Shown here: positions 1 through 6,855 of the stretch, piece after piece | How positions within the stretch are numbered: position 1 is the stretch's first letter | How the letters are laid out: each line of letters begins with the position of its first letter | From: Gemmatimonadales bacterium UBA4718 | Lineage (GTDB): Bacteria; Gemmatimonadota; Gemmatimonadetes; Gemmatimonadales; Gemmatimonadaceae | Reading direction: 5' to 3' | Length of the DNA: 12,646 bases | Assembly (NCBI GenBank): GCA_002404375.1 | Contig: DHJO01000014.1 | Span: 11,046-23,691, forward strand | Program-made: the position numbers and the translations under genes | The notes under the pieces: generated by a model | What the model saw: the letters and a program-made list of their open reading frames with translations, nothing else | What the model was told of the DNA's origin: nothing | Databases searched by the model: none

Positions 1-132
1 CTGTTGCCTGTAATCGGGCGAGTAGACCTTCTTGTGCGAGCCAAACCCGAGGCGTATCGCTCGACTTTTGATGAACTCGCCGTACAAGTGGATACTATCG
101 CCAGCTGGGCGGCTGGAATCGCAGCACACTGA
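1..132 (+). CDS. rnpA: Ribonuclease P protein component, C-terminal part (5' end outside window)
   Basis: Frame 1 is open from the window edge to a TGA at 130-132 and gives 43 residues. They include the motif [12 protein letters not shown] followed by an amphipathic stretch ([11 protein letters not shown]). This matches the end of RnpA, where a D-[IVL]-[VL]-[VL]-x-A-[RK]-P strand precedes the last helix. RnpA is the small basic protein that binds the catalytic RNase P RNA and helps it remove 5' leaders from precursor tRNAs. Only two bases separate its stop from yidD, and rnpA-yidD-yidC is a widespread gene order, which supports a call that the short fragment alone would leave uncertain. The N-terminal basic region and RNR motif lie outside the window and cannot be judged. 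Confidence 0.82.
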   Translation: MLPVIGRVDLLVRAKPEAYRSTFDELAVQVDTIASWAAGIAAH

Positions 133-134
133 TC

Positions 135-344
135 ATGCGGTCGGTTTTCGTTCTTTTGATTCGCGGCTACCAGCTGGCAATCTCACCAATCTTTCCAGCC
201 AGTTGCCGTTACTATCCAACGTGTTCGGCCTATGCGCTTGAAGCCTTCGAGCGACATGGGGTGATCAAAGGAATCCGACTTACAGTTGGTCGAATTCTTC
301 GGTGTCATCCCTTTCGGCCGGGCGGCTACGATCCGGTTCCCTGA
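135..344 (+). CDS. yidD: YidD, membrane protein insertion efficiency factor
   Basis: This 69-residue protein carries the full YidD signature. It has an amphipathic N-terminus ([18 protein letters not shown]), then [19 protein letters not shown], then the C-terminal [14 protein letters not shown]. The conserved cysteines are in CRYYPTC and RCHPF. YidD is a small inner-membrane-associated protein thought to help YidC-dependent insertion of membrane proteins; its mechanism is not settled. The ATG starts two bases after the rnpA stop, and its TGA (342-344) abuts the yidC ATG with no gap, so translational coupling is likely. Length is normal for the family (about 70-85 residues). No independent ribosome binding site stands out ahead of it. 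Confidence 0.95.
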   Translation: MRSVFVLLIRGYQLAISPIFPASCRYYPTCSAYALEAFERHGVIKGIRLTVGRILRCHPFRPGGYDPVP

Positions 345-2036
345 ATGGATAAGCGCTTCTTCCTTGCTCTGTTTCTTTCGCTCATCGTAATTGCGGTTGC
401 GCAGCTGCTGTTTCCCACGTCAAAGACAACTCCAGGATCTCGTGTATCATCCGCTGGAGATTCAAGCTCTCGCTTGAACAACGCTGTTACGCCAGCAGCT
501 GCGTCGTCCTCATTGCCGAACGTGAATCTGGCGACCGCTTCACTGGTGGCTCGAGTAAGCGCCATGTCAACGCGGACAACTGATCGAGCAGCTGTGGAGA
601 CCACGACTGTCAACACAGTGAAGGCCATTTATAAGTTCACCACTACTGGTGCCGTACCCGTTTCGATCGTGATGCGCGACTATCTGAACCGGTCTGCCTC
701 GGGAGGTCCGGTAGATCTGGCGGCTGACAGTTCTCCGCTGCTCGGGTACAGGCTTGTGACGCAAGGCGATACCATCGATCTATCGAAGGTTCCCTTCGTT
801 CTTTCGAGGGCGAGGAACGCCGGGGGAGAGGAAGCGCTTACCTACAACGCGTCGGTAAAGAACGACACGGTGTCCATCGCCTACGCGGTTTCACAGGACA
901 CCGCGGCGAGTTATGCGATTGGCGTCAGCGGACGCGTAAAAGGGCCATCCGGACAGGCCTATCTTCTTGTTGACCTACCCAAGACACTCAGGCCTGCTGA
1001 AGCAGACACGACTGGGGACTATCGAAGTCTCGCTTATAGCTTCAAACCCGAGCGGGATCATGCACGGAGTGTGCTATTTGGAAATCTTGAGCCGGGAGAA
1101 AAAACCCTAGAGCCAGGTCCGCTTAGCTGGGTTGCCGTAAAGAGCAAATATTTTGTGTTGGGAATTCTCTCGCCTCTGAGCGGCACACTCTTCAGCGAAG
1201 TCACCCTCAGCGGTGGTCCGCGCACGTCCAAGGTTGCCACAAATGCAGCAGCAACCGTGGTAGAAGCGATCAAGAACAACAGCTTTGCTTTCGAGATCTA
1301 TGCGGGGCCGCAGGAATCCCAGCGACTAGCGAGAATGGGCCGAGACTTTGATCACGTCAATCCGTACGGATGGCGCTTCCTTCAGGGAGTTGTGCATCCA
1401 ATCGCATCAAAGGTCATTCAGGCTCTCCTTTGGATGCATAACCGGCTCAACCTGAGCTACGGTTGGGTATTGGTGATTCTTGGAATTCTCGTTCGGTTCG
1501 CGCTCTGGCCCCTCAATCAGAGTACGATGCGGTCGAGTCTTAAGATGCAGGAACTGCAGCCAAAACTGGCTGCAGCACAGAAGAAGTACCCAGATCCGAT
1601 CCAGCAGCGTGAAGCGATAATGAAGGTGTATCACGATGCGGGAGTCAGTCCTTTCGCGGGATTGACTGGATGCCTGCCGGCCCTGCTGCCCATGCCAATC
1701 CTATTCGCGCTCTTTTTCGTCTTTCAGAACACCATTGAATTCCGTGGCGTGCCGTTCCTCTGGCTGCACGACATCTCGATCAAGGATCCGCTGTATATCC
1801 TGCCGCTGTTGATGGGCGCATCGATGTATCTGTTATCCTGGATTGGAATGCGTAATGCTCCTCCCAATCCACAGGCGAAGATGATGGGATACATGTTCCC
1901 CGTAATGATGACTGTAGTGCTTGTCAACATGGCTTCAGGTCTCAATCTGTACTACACGGCCCAGAATATTGCGGCCCTCCCGCAGCAATGGCTTCTGGCT
2001 CGGGAACGAGCAAAGGTGCGCCCCAAAGGAGGATAG
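345..2036 (+). CDS. yidC: Membrane protein insertase YidC (P1-containing, Gram-negative type)
   Basis: This 563-residue insertase places and folds proteins in the inner membrane, alone or with SecYEG. Residues about 4-23 form the first membrane segment. A Ser/Thr/Ala-rich linker and a large periplasmic P1 domain (roughly 90-340) follow. The conserved YidC/Oxa1 domain starts near residue 350. In its first helix (YGWVLVILGILVRFALWPLNQ), Arg384 occupies the place of the essential groove arginine. After it come the charged cytoplasmic hairpin (LKMQELQPKLAAAQKKYPD), GCLPALLPMPILFALFFVF and two more membrane segments. The tail is short and basic. A P1 domain is found in diderm YidC and is absent from the shorter Gram-positive paralogues. 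The ATG directly follows the yidD stop. The last codons (KGG) overlap the ribosome binding site of the next gene. Confidence 0.97.
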   Translation: MDKRFFLALFLSLIVIAVAQLLFPTSKTTPGSRVSSAGDSSSRLNNAVTPAAASSSLPNVNLATASLVARVSAMSTRTTDRAAVETTTVNTVKAIYKFTTTGAVPVSIVMRDYLNRSASGGPVDLAADSSPLLGYRLVTQGDTIDLSKVPFVLSRARNAGGEEALTYNASVKNDTVSIAYAVSQDTAASYAIGVSGRVKGPSGQAYLLVDLPKTLRPAEADTTGDYRSLAYSFKPERDHARSVLFGNLEPGEKTLEPGPLSWVAVKSKYFVLGILSPLSGTLFSEVTLSGGPRTSKVATNAAATVVEAIKNNSFAFEIYAGPQESQRLARMGRDFDHVNPYGWRFLQGVVHPIASKVIQALLWMHNRLNLSYGWVLVILGILVRFALWPLNQSTMRSSLKMQELQPKLAAAQKKYPDPIQQREAIMKVYHDAGVSPFAGLTGCLPALLPMPILFALFFVFQNTIEFRGVPFLWLHDISIKDPLYILPLLMGASMYLLSWIGMRNAPPNPQAKMMGYMFPVMMTVVLVNMASGLNLYYTAQNIAALPQQWLLARERAKVRPKGG

Positions 2037-2041
2037 AGGAG
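2028..2041 (+). promoter_or_regulatory. Tandem Shine-Dalgarno sequences fixing the start of the MBL hydrolase
   Basis: GGAGG (2028-2032) lies in the last codons of yidC, and GAGGAG (2036-2041) overlaps the yidC TAG stop. Both precede the ATG at 2045. They support that ATG over the in-frame ATG at 1988, which lies inside yidC and would add 19 residues unrelated to the family. The second site is close to the start (3 bases) and the first is rather far (12 bases), so either or both may be used. Confidence 0.6.
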
Positions 2042-2044
2042 ACC

Positions 2045-2833
2045 ATGCTGCGTGTCACGTATATTGGTCACGCAACGCTACTAATTGAGGTGGGAGGGAA
2101 GCGACTTCTCACCGACCCCAATTTCGATCTTGCACTTGGCAAATTCCTTCCGCGCGTGAGTGCGCCAGGAATTGCGCTCGATGCCTTGCCGGAGCTCGAC
2201 GCCATACTGCTTACGCACGCCCACGCAGACCATCTCTCGTTCGATTCTCTCGACGCGCTACCCGACGATATTCCGTTGTTCGCTCCCCCGTCCATAGCGA
2301 AGTGGCTCGGGAAACGGGGGTACCGGCACGCGCTCGGACTCGCGCCAGGGGAGGCTGCCGAGCTGGAAGGTGTGACTATTCATGCCGCCTCTGCGACGCA
2401 CAAGGGAAACCGATACGGAATCGACAGATGGCGCAGCGCGACAAATATGTATCTGATAGATACTAATAAAGCTTCGTGTTTCTTTGCCGGTGACACGGCC
2501 CTCACCGCCGATACAATGCGACTCGTAGAGAATCACCTGGCCCCTCATGGCCGAAACCTCGATGTCGCTCTGCTGCCTATTGGACACGCGCCTTGGTGGA
2601 AACCCGGATTTCGAAAGGGGCACCTCACCAGCTCCGACGCTCTTGCACTTTTCGAGCTATTGAAGGCGAAGTACTTCATTCCTTATCACTGGGGAACCTT
2701 CAACCACGTGACGTCCACTGCCTTTGATGCGATAGACCGGCTGCGTGCAACGCTTCAGGGTCATCCGCTTCATCCCGCAGTGAAGATTCTGGAGCCAGGC
2801 ACGAGCTTCGTGCTGCCAACCACAGTTTCGTGA
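2045..2833 (+). CDS. MBL-fold metal-dependent hydrolase (UlaG/NAPE-PLD-like)
   Basis: This 262-residue protein begins with a beta strand typical of UlaG-like and NAPE-PLD-like hydrolases (VTYIGHATLLIE, then LLTDPNF). It carries the metal motif HAHADH at residues 58-63. Further probable ligands are His119 (SATHKG), Asp150 (FAGDT) and His215 (PYHWGTF). GHLTSSDAL (His193) resembles the HMTPEEA segment of NAPE-PLD relatives. The site therefore looks complete for two metal ions, and the protein is probably cytoplasmic because no signal peptide is seen. The substrate cannot be read from the sequence: relatives act on phosphoesters, lactones and phospholipids. It sits 8 bases after yidC and overlaps mnmE by 4 bases (GTGA), so it is translated as part of that operon. 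The family call is firm; the function is unknown. Confidence 0.88.
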   Translation: MLRVTYIGHATLLIEVGGKRLLTDPNFDLALGKFLPRVSAPGIALDALPELDAILLTHAHADHLSFDSLDALPDDIPLFAPPSIAKWLGKRGYRHALGLAPGEAAELEGVTIHAASATHKGNRYGIDRWRSATNMYLIDTNKASCFFAGDTALTADTMRLVENHLAPHGRNLDVALLPIGHAPWWKPGFRKGHLTSSDALALFELLKAKYFIPYHWGTFNHVTSTAFDAIDRLRATLQGHPLHPAVKILEPGTSFVLPTTVS

Positions 2834-4203
2834 GCCCGGGTGCCGCAGCCGGCGTTGCGCAGCTCCAGGATACGATCATCGCAGTGGCAACTCCAACTGG
2901 AATGGGCGCGCTGGCACTCGTCAGGCTCAGCGGTCCGGGCGCGTACGCAATCGCCCAGAAACACATACGACCTTGGCCTTCCGAGCCCCGCGCAGTTCAG
3001 CTAAGCACCGTTTACAATCTGGGCGAAGTGCTAGATCGGTCGCTCATCACCCTGTTTCCAGGACCCTACTCGTTCACCGGTGATGACACTGTCGAGATCT
3101 CGACGCACGGCGGATACCTGGTACCTGCTTCAATCGTAGCCGCACTGATTTCCTCGGGTGCGCGACAAGCTCTTCCCGGAGAGTTTACCCGACGCGCGGT
3201 GCTGAATGGAAAACTCGATATTCTGCAAGCTGAAGCAATAGGTGATCTAATCGATGCACGATCTCAGGCAATGCAACACGCCGCCCTGAGCCAGCTCGAT
3301 GGCGGACTTTCGCGCCGTCTGTTGCAGCTGAGGGAAGACCTGATCGGTCTCGAATCAATTATTGCTTACGACATTGATTTTCCCGAAGAGGATGACGGCC
3401 CCGTTCCGCGCGACAAGATCGAAGCCGCCATTGCGAAAATGATTGCTTCTTTGGAAGCGCTTCTCGCCACGGCTCCTGCCGGAGAGCTGATCCGGGAAGG
3501 AGCCGTAGTGGTGATCGCGGGCCCGCCGAACGCCGGAAAATCTTCTCTTTTCAATTCCCTTCTGGGGAGGTCTCGAGCGATCGTGACTGAGATTCCCGGC
3601 ACTACGCGTGATGCTCTCGAGGCGGTCGTCGACAGTGGAAAGTGGCCACTGCGGCTTGTTGACACGGCTGGCCTTCGGGACACTGTTGATCCGATCGAGC
3701 GCCTGGGAATCGAGGTAAGCGAGCGCTATCTGGCGGGCGCCGCTGTGGTGCTTGCGTGCGCCGAAAATTCCGCCGGCCTCGACCTAACGATCGACTCCGC
3801 AGGTCGCAAGTCGACTGCACCGGTGATAGCTGTGCGGACCAAGGCTGACCTGGCACCACACAGAGACGACCTAAACCGCGAGCATGTAGTACAGGTCAGC
3901 GCGCACACCGGTGAGGGTCTCCAGAACCTGCTCGACGCGATCAACAATGCAATTGCTTCGAAATACGGAGAAGCTGCGCCTGATCTCCCACTGCTTACCA
4001 GAGCACGCCACCGGCAGGCACTCACTACAGCGCTCGTGGAAATCAGGCAATTTCAGCAAGCCTGGCGCGAGGAAAGGCTTCCTGCGCCGGTGGCGTCCGT
4101 TCACCTGCGAGCCGCTGTCTACGTGCTCGAGGAGTTGATTGGGGCCGTCGACGTTGACGACGTTCTCGATCGGGTTTTCAGCTCGTTCTGCGTCGGTAAG
4201 TAG
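2830..4203 (+). CDS. mnmE: tRNA modification GTPase MnmE (TrmE)
   Basis: MnmE works with MnmG to place a (carboxymethyl)aminomethyl group on C5 of the wobble uridine of certain tRNAs, using GTP, methylene-tetrahydrofolate and FAD. The 457 residues comprise the N-terminal folate-binding domain (DTIIAVATPTGMGALALVRLSG; YSFTGDDTVEISTHGG), a helical domain, an inserted Ras-like G domain and a C-terminal helix. G-domain motifs are G1 GPPNAGKS (231-238), G2 GTT (257-259), G3 DTAG (278-281), G4 TKAD (337-340) and G5 SA (357-358). The protein ends in CVGK, the usual C-[IVL]-G-K tail with the catalytic cysteine. The G4 motif has Thr in place of the usual Asn of NKxD. The start is a GTG overlapping the upstream TGA, without a clear ribosome binding site, so coupled translation is likely. 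No MnmG gene is in the window. Confidence 0.97.
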   Translation: MSPGAAAGVAQLQDTIIAVATPTGMGALALVRLSGPGAYAIAQKHIRPWPSEPRAVQLSTVYNLGEVLDRSLITLFPGPYSFTGDDTVEISTHGGYLVPASIVAALISSGARQALPGEFTRRAVLNGKLDILQAEAIGDLIDARSQAMQHAALSQLDGGLSRRLLQLREDLIGLESIIAYDIDFPEEDDGPVPRDKIEAAIAKMIASLEALLATAPAGELIREGAVVVIAGPPNAGKSSLFNSLLGRSRAIVTEIPGTTRDALEAVVDSGKWPLRLVDTAGLRDTVDPIERLGIEVSERYLAGAAVVLACAENSAGLDLTIDSAGRKSTAPVIAVRTKADLAPHRDDLNREHVVQVSAHTGEGLQNLLDAINNAIASKYGEAAPDLPLLTRARHRQALTTALVEIRQFQQAWREERLPAPVASVHLRAAVYVLEELIGAVDVDDVLDRVFSSFCVGK

Positions 4204-4204
4204 C

Positions 4205-5143
4205 TCAGGCAGAGGCAGCTGCAGAGCTCGAGATCGACATGATCTCGCTCGCGCTGGCACGAATGGCCCAGGAGAGTCCGCGTGCATTCACCGCTGACTC
4301 AACCATTTTTGCGCCCAGAAAATAGCCGCTTCGCTCTGGGAAAACGTGCCTGTCAACTGTGCGGGCGTCATCGCTCATTCCGCCGGAGAGGTATCGAAGT
4401 CTCAAACCCAGACCTGCCCGGTCGAGATCGGCATTGAGCGACTTCGTCATCAACGGCTCGAGCTCACGAACACTCGCATACTCCCGTCGAGTATAGCCGT
4501 AGTACTCCCAAGCGGCATGCCCAGGGCTGATGATCCTCGAGGCATGGGTGGACAACCCTTCGTTGATCATGAGCTCACGGAGGGTAGCACGTCTCCCCGT
4601 TTCCCAGTAGGAGTAGTAGCCGCCCGCGTCCTCGACCAACTGTTTCAACTCGCTACGGCTGGTTGGCGACGCATACCGAACGGTGTGCGCAATCTCATGC
4701 GCCAGCCAGAGGGGAATCAGCTCCGGATCGAGTCCCAATCCCTGGGTTTCGGGATTCGTGACGCTCGTGAAATGCTCGAGGCAGACGAAGGCGATCCCCT
4801 TGCCGTCGACAACGAGCTCTCCGGCATTAGCGGCGCCGACGCCGACCATCAGCACCACATCGATATCGATATCGATGTCCAACAAAGTCCTGCACTGCTC
4901 TTCCGTATTCCTGGCCAGAGAGACGACATCGATTCTCTCCAGCATCGTGCGAAGATCTACCCGGCTCGCTAGTGCGGCAGAGCGAACGACTTCCAGAAAA
5001 TGAGGGCCCGCCGGGTCAAGGACGTAATTGTGCCAGTAGGCTTCCAGAAAGCGGCGGTGATTTTCGAAGTAGCGGAGATAGGCGGCGACACGGTCGGTAC
5101 TGTTGTGAACTGCGAAGAAGTCGGGCAGTAGGTTGATGAGCAT
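4205..5143 (-). CDS. Putative zinc metallopeptidase with HExxH motif (DUF2268/YjaZ-like)
   Basis: Counted from the ATG at 5143 the protein has 312 residues. It shows the zinc-peptidase motif LAHEIAHTVRY (His149, Glu150, His153) and, 42 residues after the second histidine, INEGLSTHASR, whose Glu195 is the probable third ligand. A later GYFLGAKMVE (273-282) resembles the closing segment of DUF2268 proteins, so a gluzincin of that type is the best guess. No signal peptide or membrane helix is obvious. The reading frame also extends to a TTG at 5242 (345 residues); I prefer 5143 because it is an ATG and leads straight into INLLPDF, but neither start has a good ribosome binding site. The gene ends one base from mnmE, tail to tail. 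Residues 89-95 (DIDIDID) come from a palindromic hexamer repeat. The substrate is unknown. Confidence 0.78.
   Translation of the reverse strand: MLINLLPDFFAVHNSTDRVAAYLRYFENHRRFLEAYWHNYVLDPAGPHFLEVVRSAALASRVDLRTMLERIDVVSLARNTEEQCRTLLDIDIDIDVVLMVGVGAANAGELVVDGKGIAFVCLEHFTSVTNPETQGLGLDPELIPLWLAHEIAHTVRYASPTSRSELKQLVEDAGGYYSYWETGRRATLRELMINEGLSTHASRIISPGHAAWEYYGYTRREYASVRELEPLMTKSLNADLDRAGLGLRLRYLSGGMSDDARTVDRHVFPERSGYFLGAKMVESAVNARGLSWAIRASASEIMSISSSAAASA
4857..4878. repeat. 22-bp perfect palindrome made of ATCGAT units inside the metallopeptidase gene
   Basis: The top strand reads three overlapping ATCGAT units (a short CGATAT tandem) flanked by AC and GT. The whole 22 bases equal their own reverse complement. 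In the minus-strand gene it encodes alternating Asp and Ile (residues 89-95). It contains ClaI-like and EcoRV-like sequences and could form a cruciform, but it is short and lies within a coding frame. Confidence 0.9.
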
Positions 5144-5265
5144 CAACGACCAGTTCGCGGGGTGGGGAGCCTTTCGCGGTTTTTGCGATGCGAGAAGATA
5201 CAATCGACCGAAAGTCTCAACAAGCCCGATCTCTCCAAACAAAATTCCAAATCATGGCACGGATA

Positions 5266-5298
5266 TTCCTTCTCTCTTTCTGAGAGCGAGAGGAGGAG
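5266..5298 (+). promoter_or_regulatory. Possible hairpin masking the ribosome binding site of the DUF2225 gene
   Basis: CCTTCTCTC (5268-5276) can pair along its full length with GAGAGGAGG (5288-5296), with one G-U wobble. T5267-A5297 extends it and T5266-G5298 may do so by wobble. The loop is 11 bases. The right arm is the strong Shine-Dalgarno sequence AGGAGG for the ATG at 5305, so the fold would hide it. This is seen by inspection only. Polypurine ribosome binding sites can find chance partners, so whether it forms or regulates is unproven. Confidence 0.45.
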
Positions 5299-5304
5299 CA
5301 GCTA

Positions 5305-5955
5305 ATGACAACGCTGCGTCAGATAGAACTTCGTTGTCCCGTGTGTGACAACGAGTTTAAGTCCCAGAGCGTGGTTTCGACGAATGCGTTCGGGGGTAAA
5401 CGGACCGATTTTCATGAACGAGCCGCCGGCACTCAGCCGCTTGCCTATCTCATCCATATGTGCAGTGAGTGTGGCTACTCCGGTGGAGAAGCAGATTTTA
5501 CGGCACCGACGGAAGTCAGCCCGATCCTGAAACAACAGGTGCTGAAGGAGCTCGCGCCTCTACACCCATCGCCCGTATGTGGCTCAGAGAAGTACGAAGC
5601 GGCGGCTAAGGTCGCACAATGGCAAGGCATGGAAGGCCGCCACGTTGCTGACCTGCTTCTGCGTGCGGCCTGGTGCTGTGTCGATGAGGGAGATGTGGAA
5701 GCCGAGAGATACTTTCGCCGGCACGCTGTAGGAAAGTTCGAGGAGGCGCTGAGTGCCTACGACGCCGTTCCGCGGGATGAACGTGCGATTCTTACATACC
5801 TCGTGGGGGAGCTGTGGAGACGGATCGGGAACACCAAGAAGGCAACCAGCTGGTTCGAGTCTGTTTCCGGCGAGGTCGTTGATTTACAGAATCAGCAGTG
5901 GGTCATGGATGCGGCCGACCAGCAGAGGCTGAACCCGAGAGAGTGGTTCGGCTAG
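5305..5955 (+). CDS. DUF2225 zinc-ribbon protein with helical repeat C-terminus
   Basis: This 216-residue protein opens with a split zinc ribbon: CPVC at residues 11-14 and CSECGY at 53-58, joined by a segment containing RTDFHERAAG and QPLAYLIHMC. That layout is characteristic of DUF2225. Residues from about 100 on are helical and TPR-like (AERYFRRHAVGKFEEALSAYDAV; ILTYLVGELWRRIGNTKKATSWFESV). The family has no established function; zinc binding is inferred from the four cysteines. It starts at an ATG eight bases after AGGAGG, among the best ribosome binding sites in the window, although a hairpin may mask that site. It diverges from the metallopeptidase gene and ends 4 bases from the convergent upp. 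A TACAAT at 5199-5204 could be a -10 element, but no convincing -35 accompanies it. Confidence 0.87.
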   Translation: MTTLRQIELRCPVCDNEFKSQSVVSTNAFGGKRTDFHERAAGTQPLAYLIHMCSECGYSGGEADFTAPTEVSPILKQQVLKELAPLHPSPVCGSEKYEAAAKVAQWQGMEGRHVADLLLRAAWCCVDEGDVEAERYFRRHAVGKFEEALSAYDAVPRDERAILTYLVGELWRRIGNTKKATSWFESVSGEVVDLQNQQWVMDAADQQRLNPREWFG

Positions 5956-5959
5956 ACGA

Positions 5960-6610
5960 TCATTTCGTCCCAAATAGTCTGTCACCAGCGTCACCGAGAC
6001 CGGGCAGGATGTAACCCTGACTGTTGAGTTCGCGATCCAGTGCGGCGCAGTAGATCTGCACATCAGGGTGAGCCTCGCTGAGGCGCCGCACTCCTTCCGG
6101 GGCAGCCACCACACAAAGGAATCGAATACGATTGGCGCCGGCTCTCTTGAGAGACGCCACCGCCGCGGCCGCGCTGCCTCCGGTCGCGAGCATCGGGTCA
6201 AGTAGAAAAAAATCCCGCTCTGCAGTATCCCCGGGTACCTTGAAATAGTAGTCCACGGGCTGCAGGGTGTCATGGTCGCGGTAGAGCCCAATGTGGCCCA
6301 CCCTTGCCGATGGAACGAGACGGAGGATGCCTTCAACCATACCGAGGCCAGCTCGGAGAATGGGAACCAGGGTCAGTTTCTTTCCACTGATGTGCCAGCC
6401 CGAAGTTCTCTCGAGTGGGCTGTCTACTTCTCTGGGCTCGAGTGTCAATTCGCTCGTTGCCTCGTAGGCCATGAGCATGGCGATCTCGTCGACCAGCTCC
6501 TTGAAATGCTTCGTCTGAGTCTGCTGATCGCGCAGAATCGTTAGCTTGTGCTGAACGAGAGGATGCCGGATAATAGTCAGCGTCGGGAATTCCTTGACCC
6601 GCTCGATCAT
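5960..6610 (-). CDS. upp: Uracil phosphoribosyltransferase
   Basis: This 216-residue enzyme makes UMP from uracil and PRPP in pyrimidine salvage. The family's landmarks are all present. The N-terminus has [15 protein letters not shown]. The central segment is [13 protein letters not shown] (82-94). The PRPP-binding loop is [12 protein letters not shown] (136-147). The C-terminal uracil-binding segment is [16 protein letters not shown] (199-214). Length is close to the usual 208-210 residues, with a few extra at the N-terminus. The ATG at 6610 has no strong ribosome binding site; GGGG sits a few bases upstream. It appears to be a single-gene unit, divergent from the small gene at 6675 and tail to tail with the DUF2225 gene. 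No uracil permease gene is adjacent. Confidence 0.97.
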   Translation of the reverse strand: MIERVKEFPTLTIIRHPLVQHKLTILRDQQTQTKHFKELVDEIAMLMAYEATSELTLEPREVDSPLERTSGWHISGKKLTLVPILRAGLGMVEGILRLVPSARVGHIGLYRDHDTLQPVDYYFKVPGDTAERDFFLLDPMLATGGSAAAAVASLKRAGANRIRFLCVVAAPEGVRRLSEAHPDVQIYCAALDRELNSQGYILPGLGDAGDRLFGTK

Positions 6611-6656
6611 TCTAGCCCCAGGATTCCGGCCTCGGCACAGTGGATGTTCACCGGCT

Positions 6657-6662
6657 CATAAT
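6657..6662 (+). promoter_or_regulatory. Possible -10 element (CATAAT) ahead of the small DUF4177-like gene
   Basis: CATAAT lies 12 bases before the ATG at 6675 in the 64-base gap between divergent upp and the small gene. Initiation about 7 bases downstream would give an almost leaderless transcript, which would fit the lack of a Shine-Dalgarno sequence before that ATG. No good -35 hexamer is visible at the right spacing, so this is tentative. Confidence 0.25.
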
Positions 6663-6674
6663 CTCTAACTCCTG

Positions 6675-6851
6675 ATGAAAGAATACCAGGCTGTGGTGGT
6701 CAAGCTGACGCGGCATACGCGGGAAGATGAAGACACGCTCACCGATCTCCTGAACGAGCGAAGCAGAGGAGGTTGGGAGCCCGCAATGATGTCTCAGGAC
6801 GAGCAGCGCGTCACAATCCTCTTTCAGCGCGATGCGGTAGCAGAAGGCTAG
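6675..6851 (+). CDS. Small DUF4177-like protein (58 residues)
   Basis: An ATG at 6675 opens 58 codons ending in TAG (6849-6851). The protein starts MKEYQAVVVKL, has a charged middle, then DLLNERSRGGWEPAMM and finally VTILFQRD. This pattern (Tyr-led first strand, a helix with LLNE, a GGWE turn, a last strand ending in an aromatic-x-R) resembles small DUF4177 proteins, whose role is unknown. It is likely real because it fits the family end to end and fills the only sizeable gap on this side. Its stop lies 4 bases before the TTG start of the beta-CASP RNase, whose ribosome binding site sits in its last codons. No Shine-Dalgarno sequence precedes its own ATG. No signal peptide or membrane segment is seen. 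A compact cytoplasmic alpha/beta protein is the best guess. Confidence 0.68.
   Translation: MKEYQAVVVKLTRHTREDEDTLTDLLNERSRGGWEPAMMSQDEQRVTILFQRDAVAEG
6843..6847 (+). promoter_or_regulatory. Ribosome binding site supporting the TTG start of the beta-CASP gene
   Basis: GAAGG ends 8 bases before the TTG at 6856. It supports that rare start codon, because the residues after it (EITFVGAAREVTGS) are exactly where this family normally begins and no ATG or GTG is available nearby. Confidence 0.55.
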
Positions 6852-6855
6852 CTGT

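Noticed and set aside
1988..2044. 19-residue N-terminal extension of the MBL hydrolase from the ATG inside yidC
   Set aside because: The extension overlaps yidC in another frame and is unlike the family. The ATG at 2045 has ribosome binding sites and begins exactly at the conserved first strand.
4346..4972. 208-codon open frame on the + strand opposite the metallopeptidase gene
   Set aside because: The minus-strand frame has a clear HExxH zinc motif and family-like segments. The + frame has no recognisable motif and sits in an antisense frame that is readily open at this base composition.
5133..5348. 71-codon + strand frame across the gap between the metallopeptidase and DUF2225 genes
   Set aside because: It overlaps both flanking genes in other frames, lacks a ribosome binding site and has no family-like pattern.
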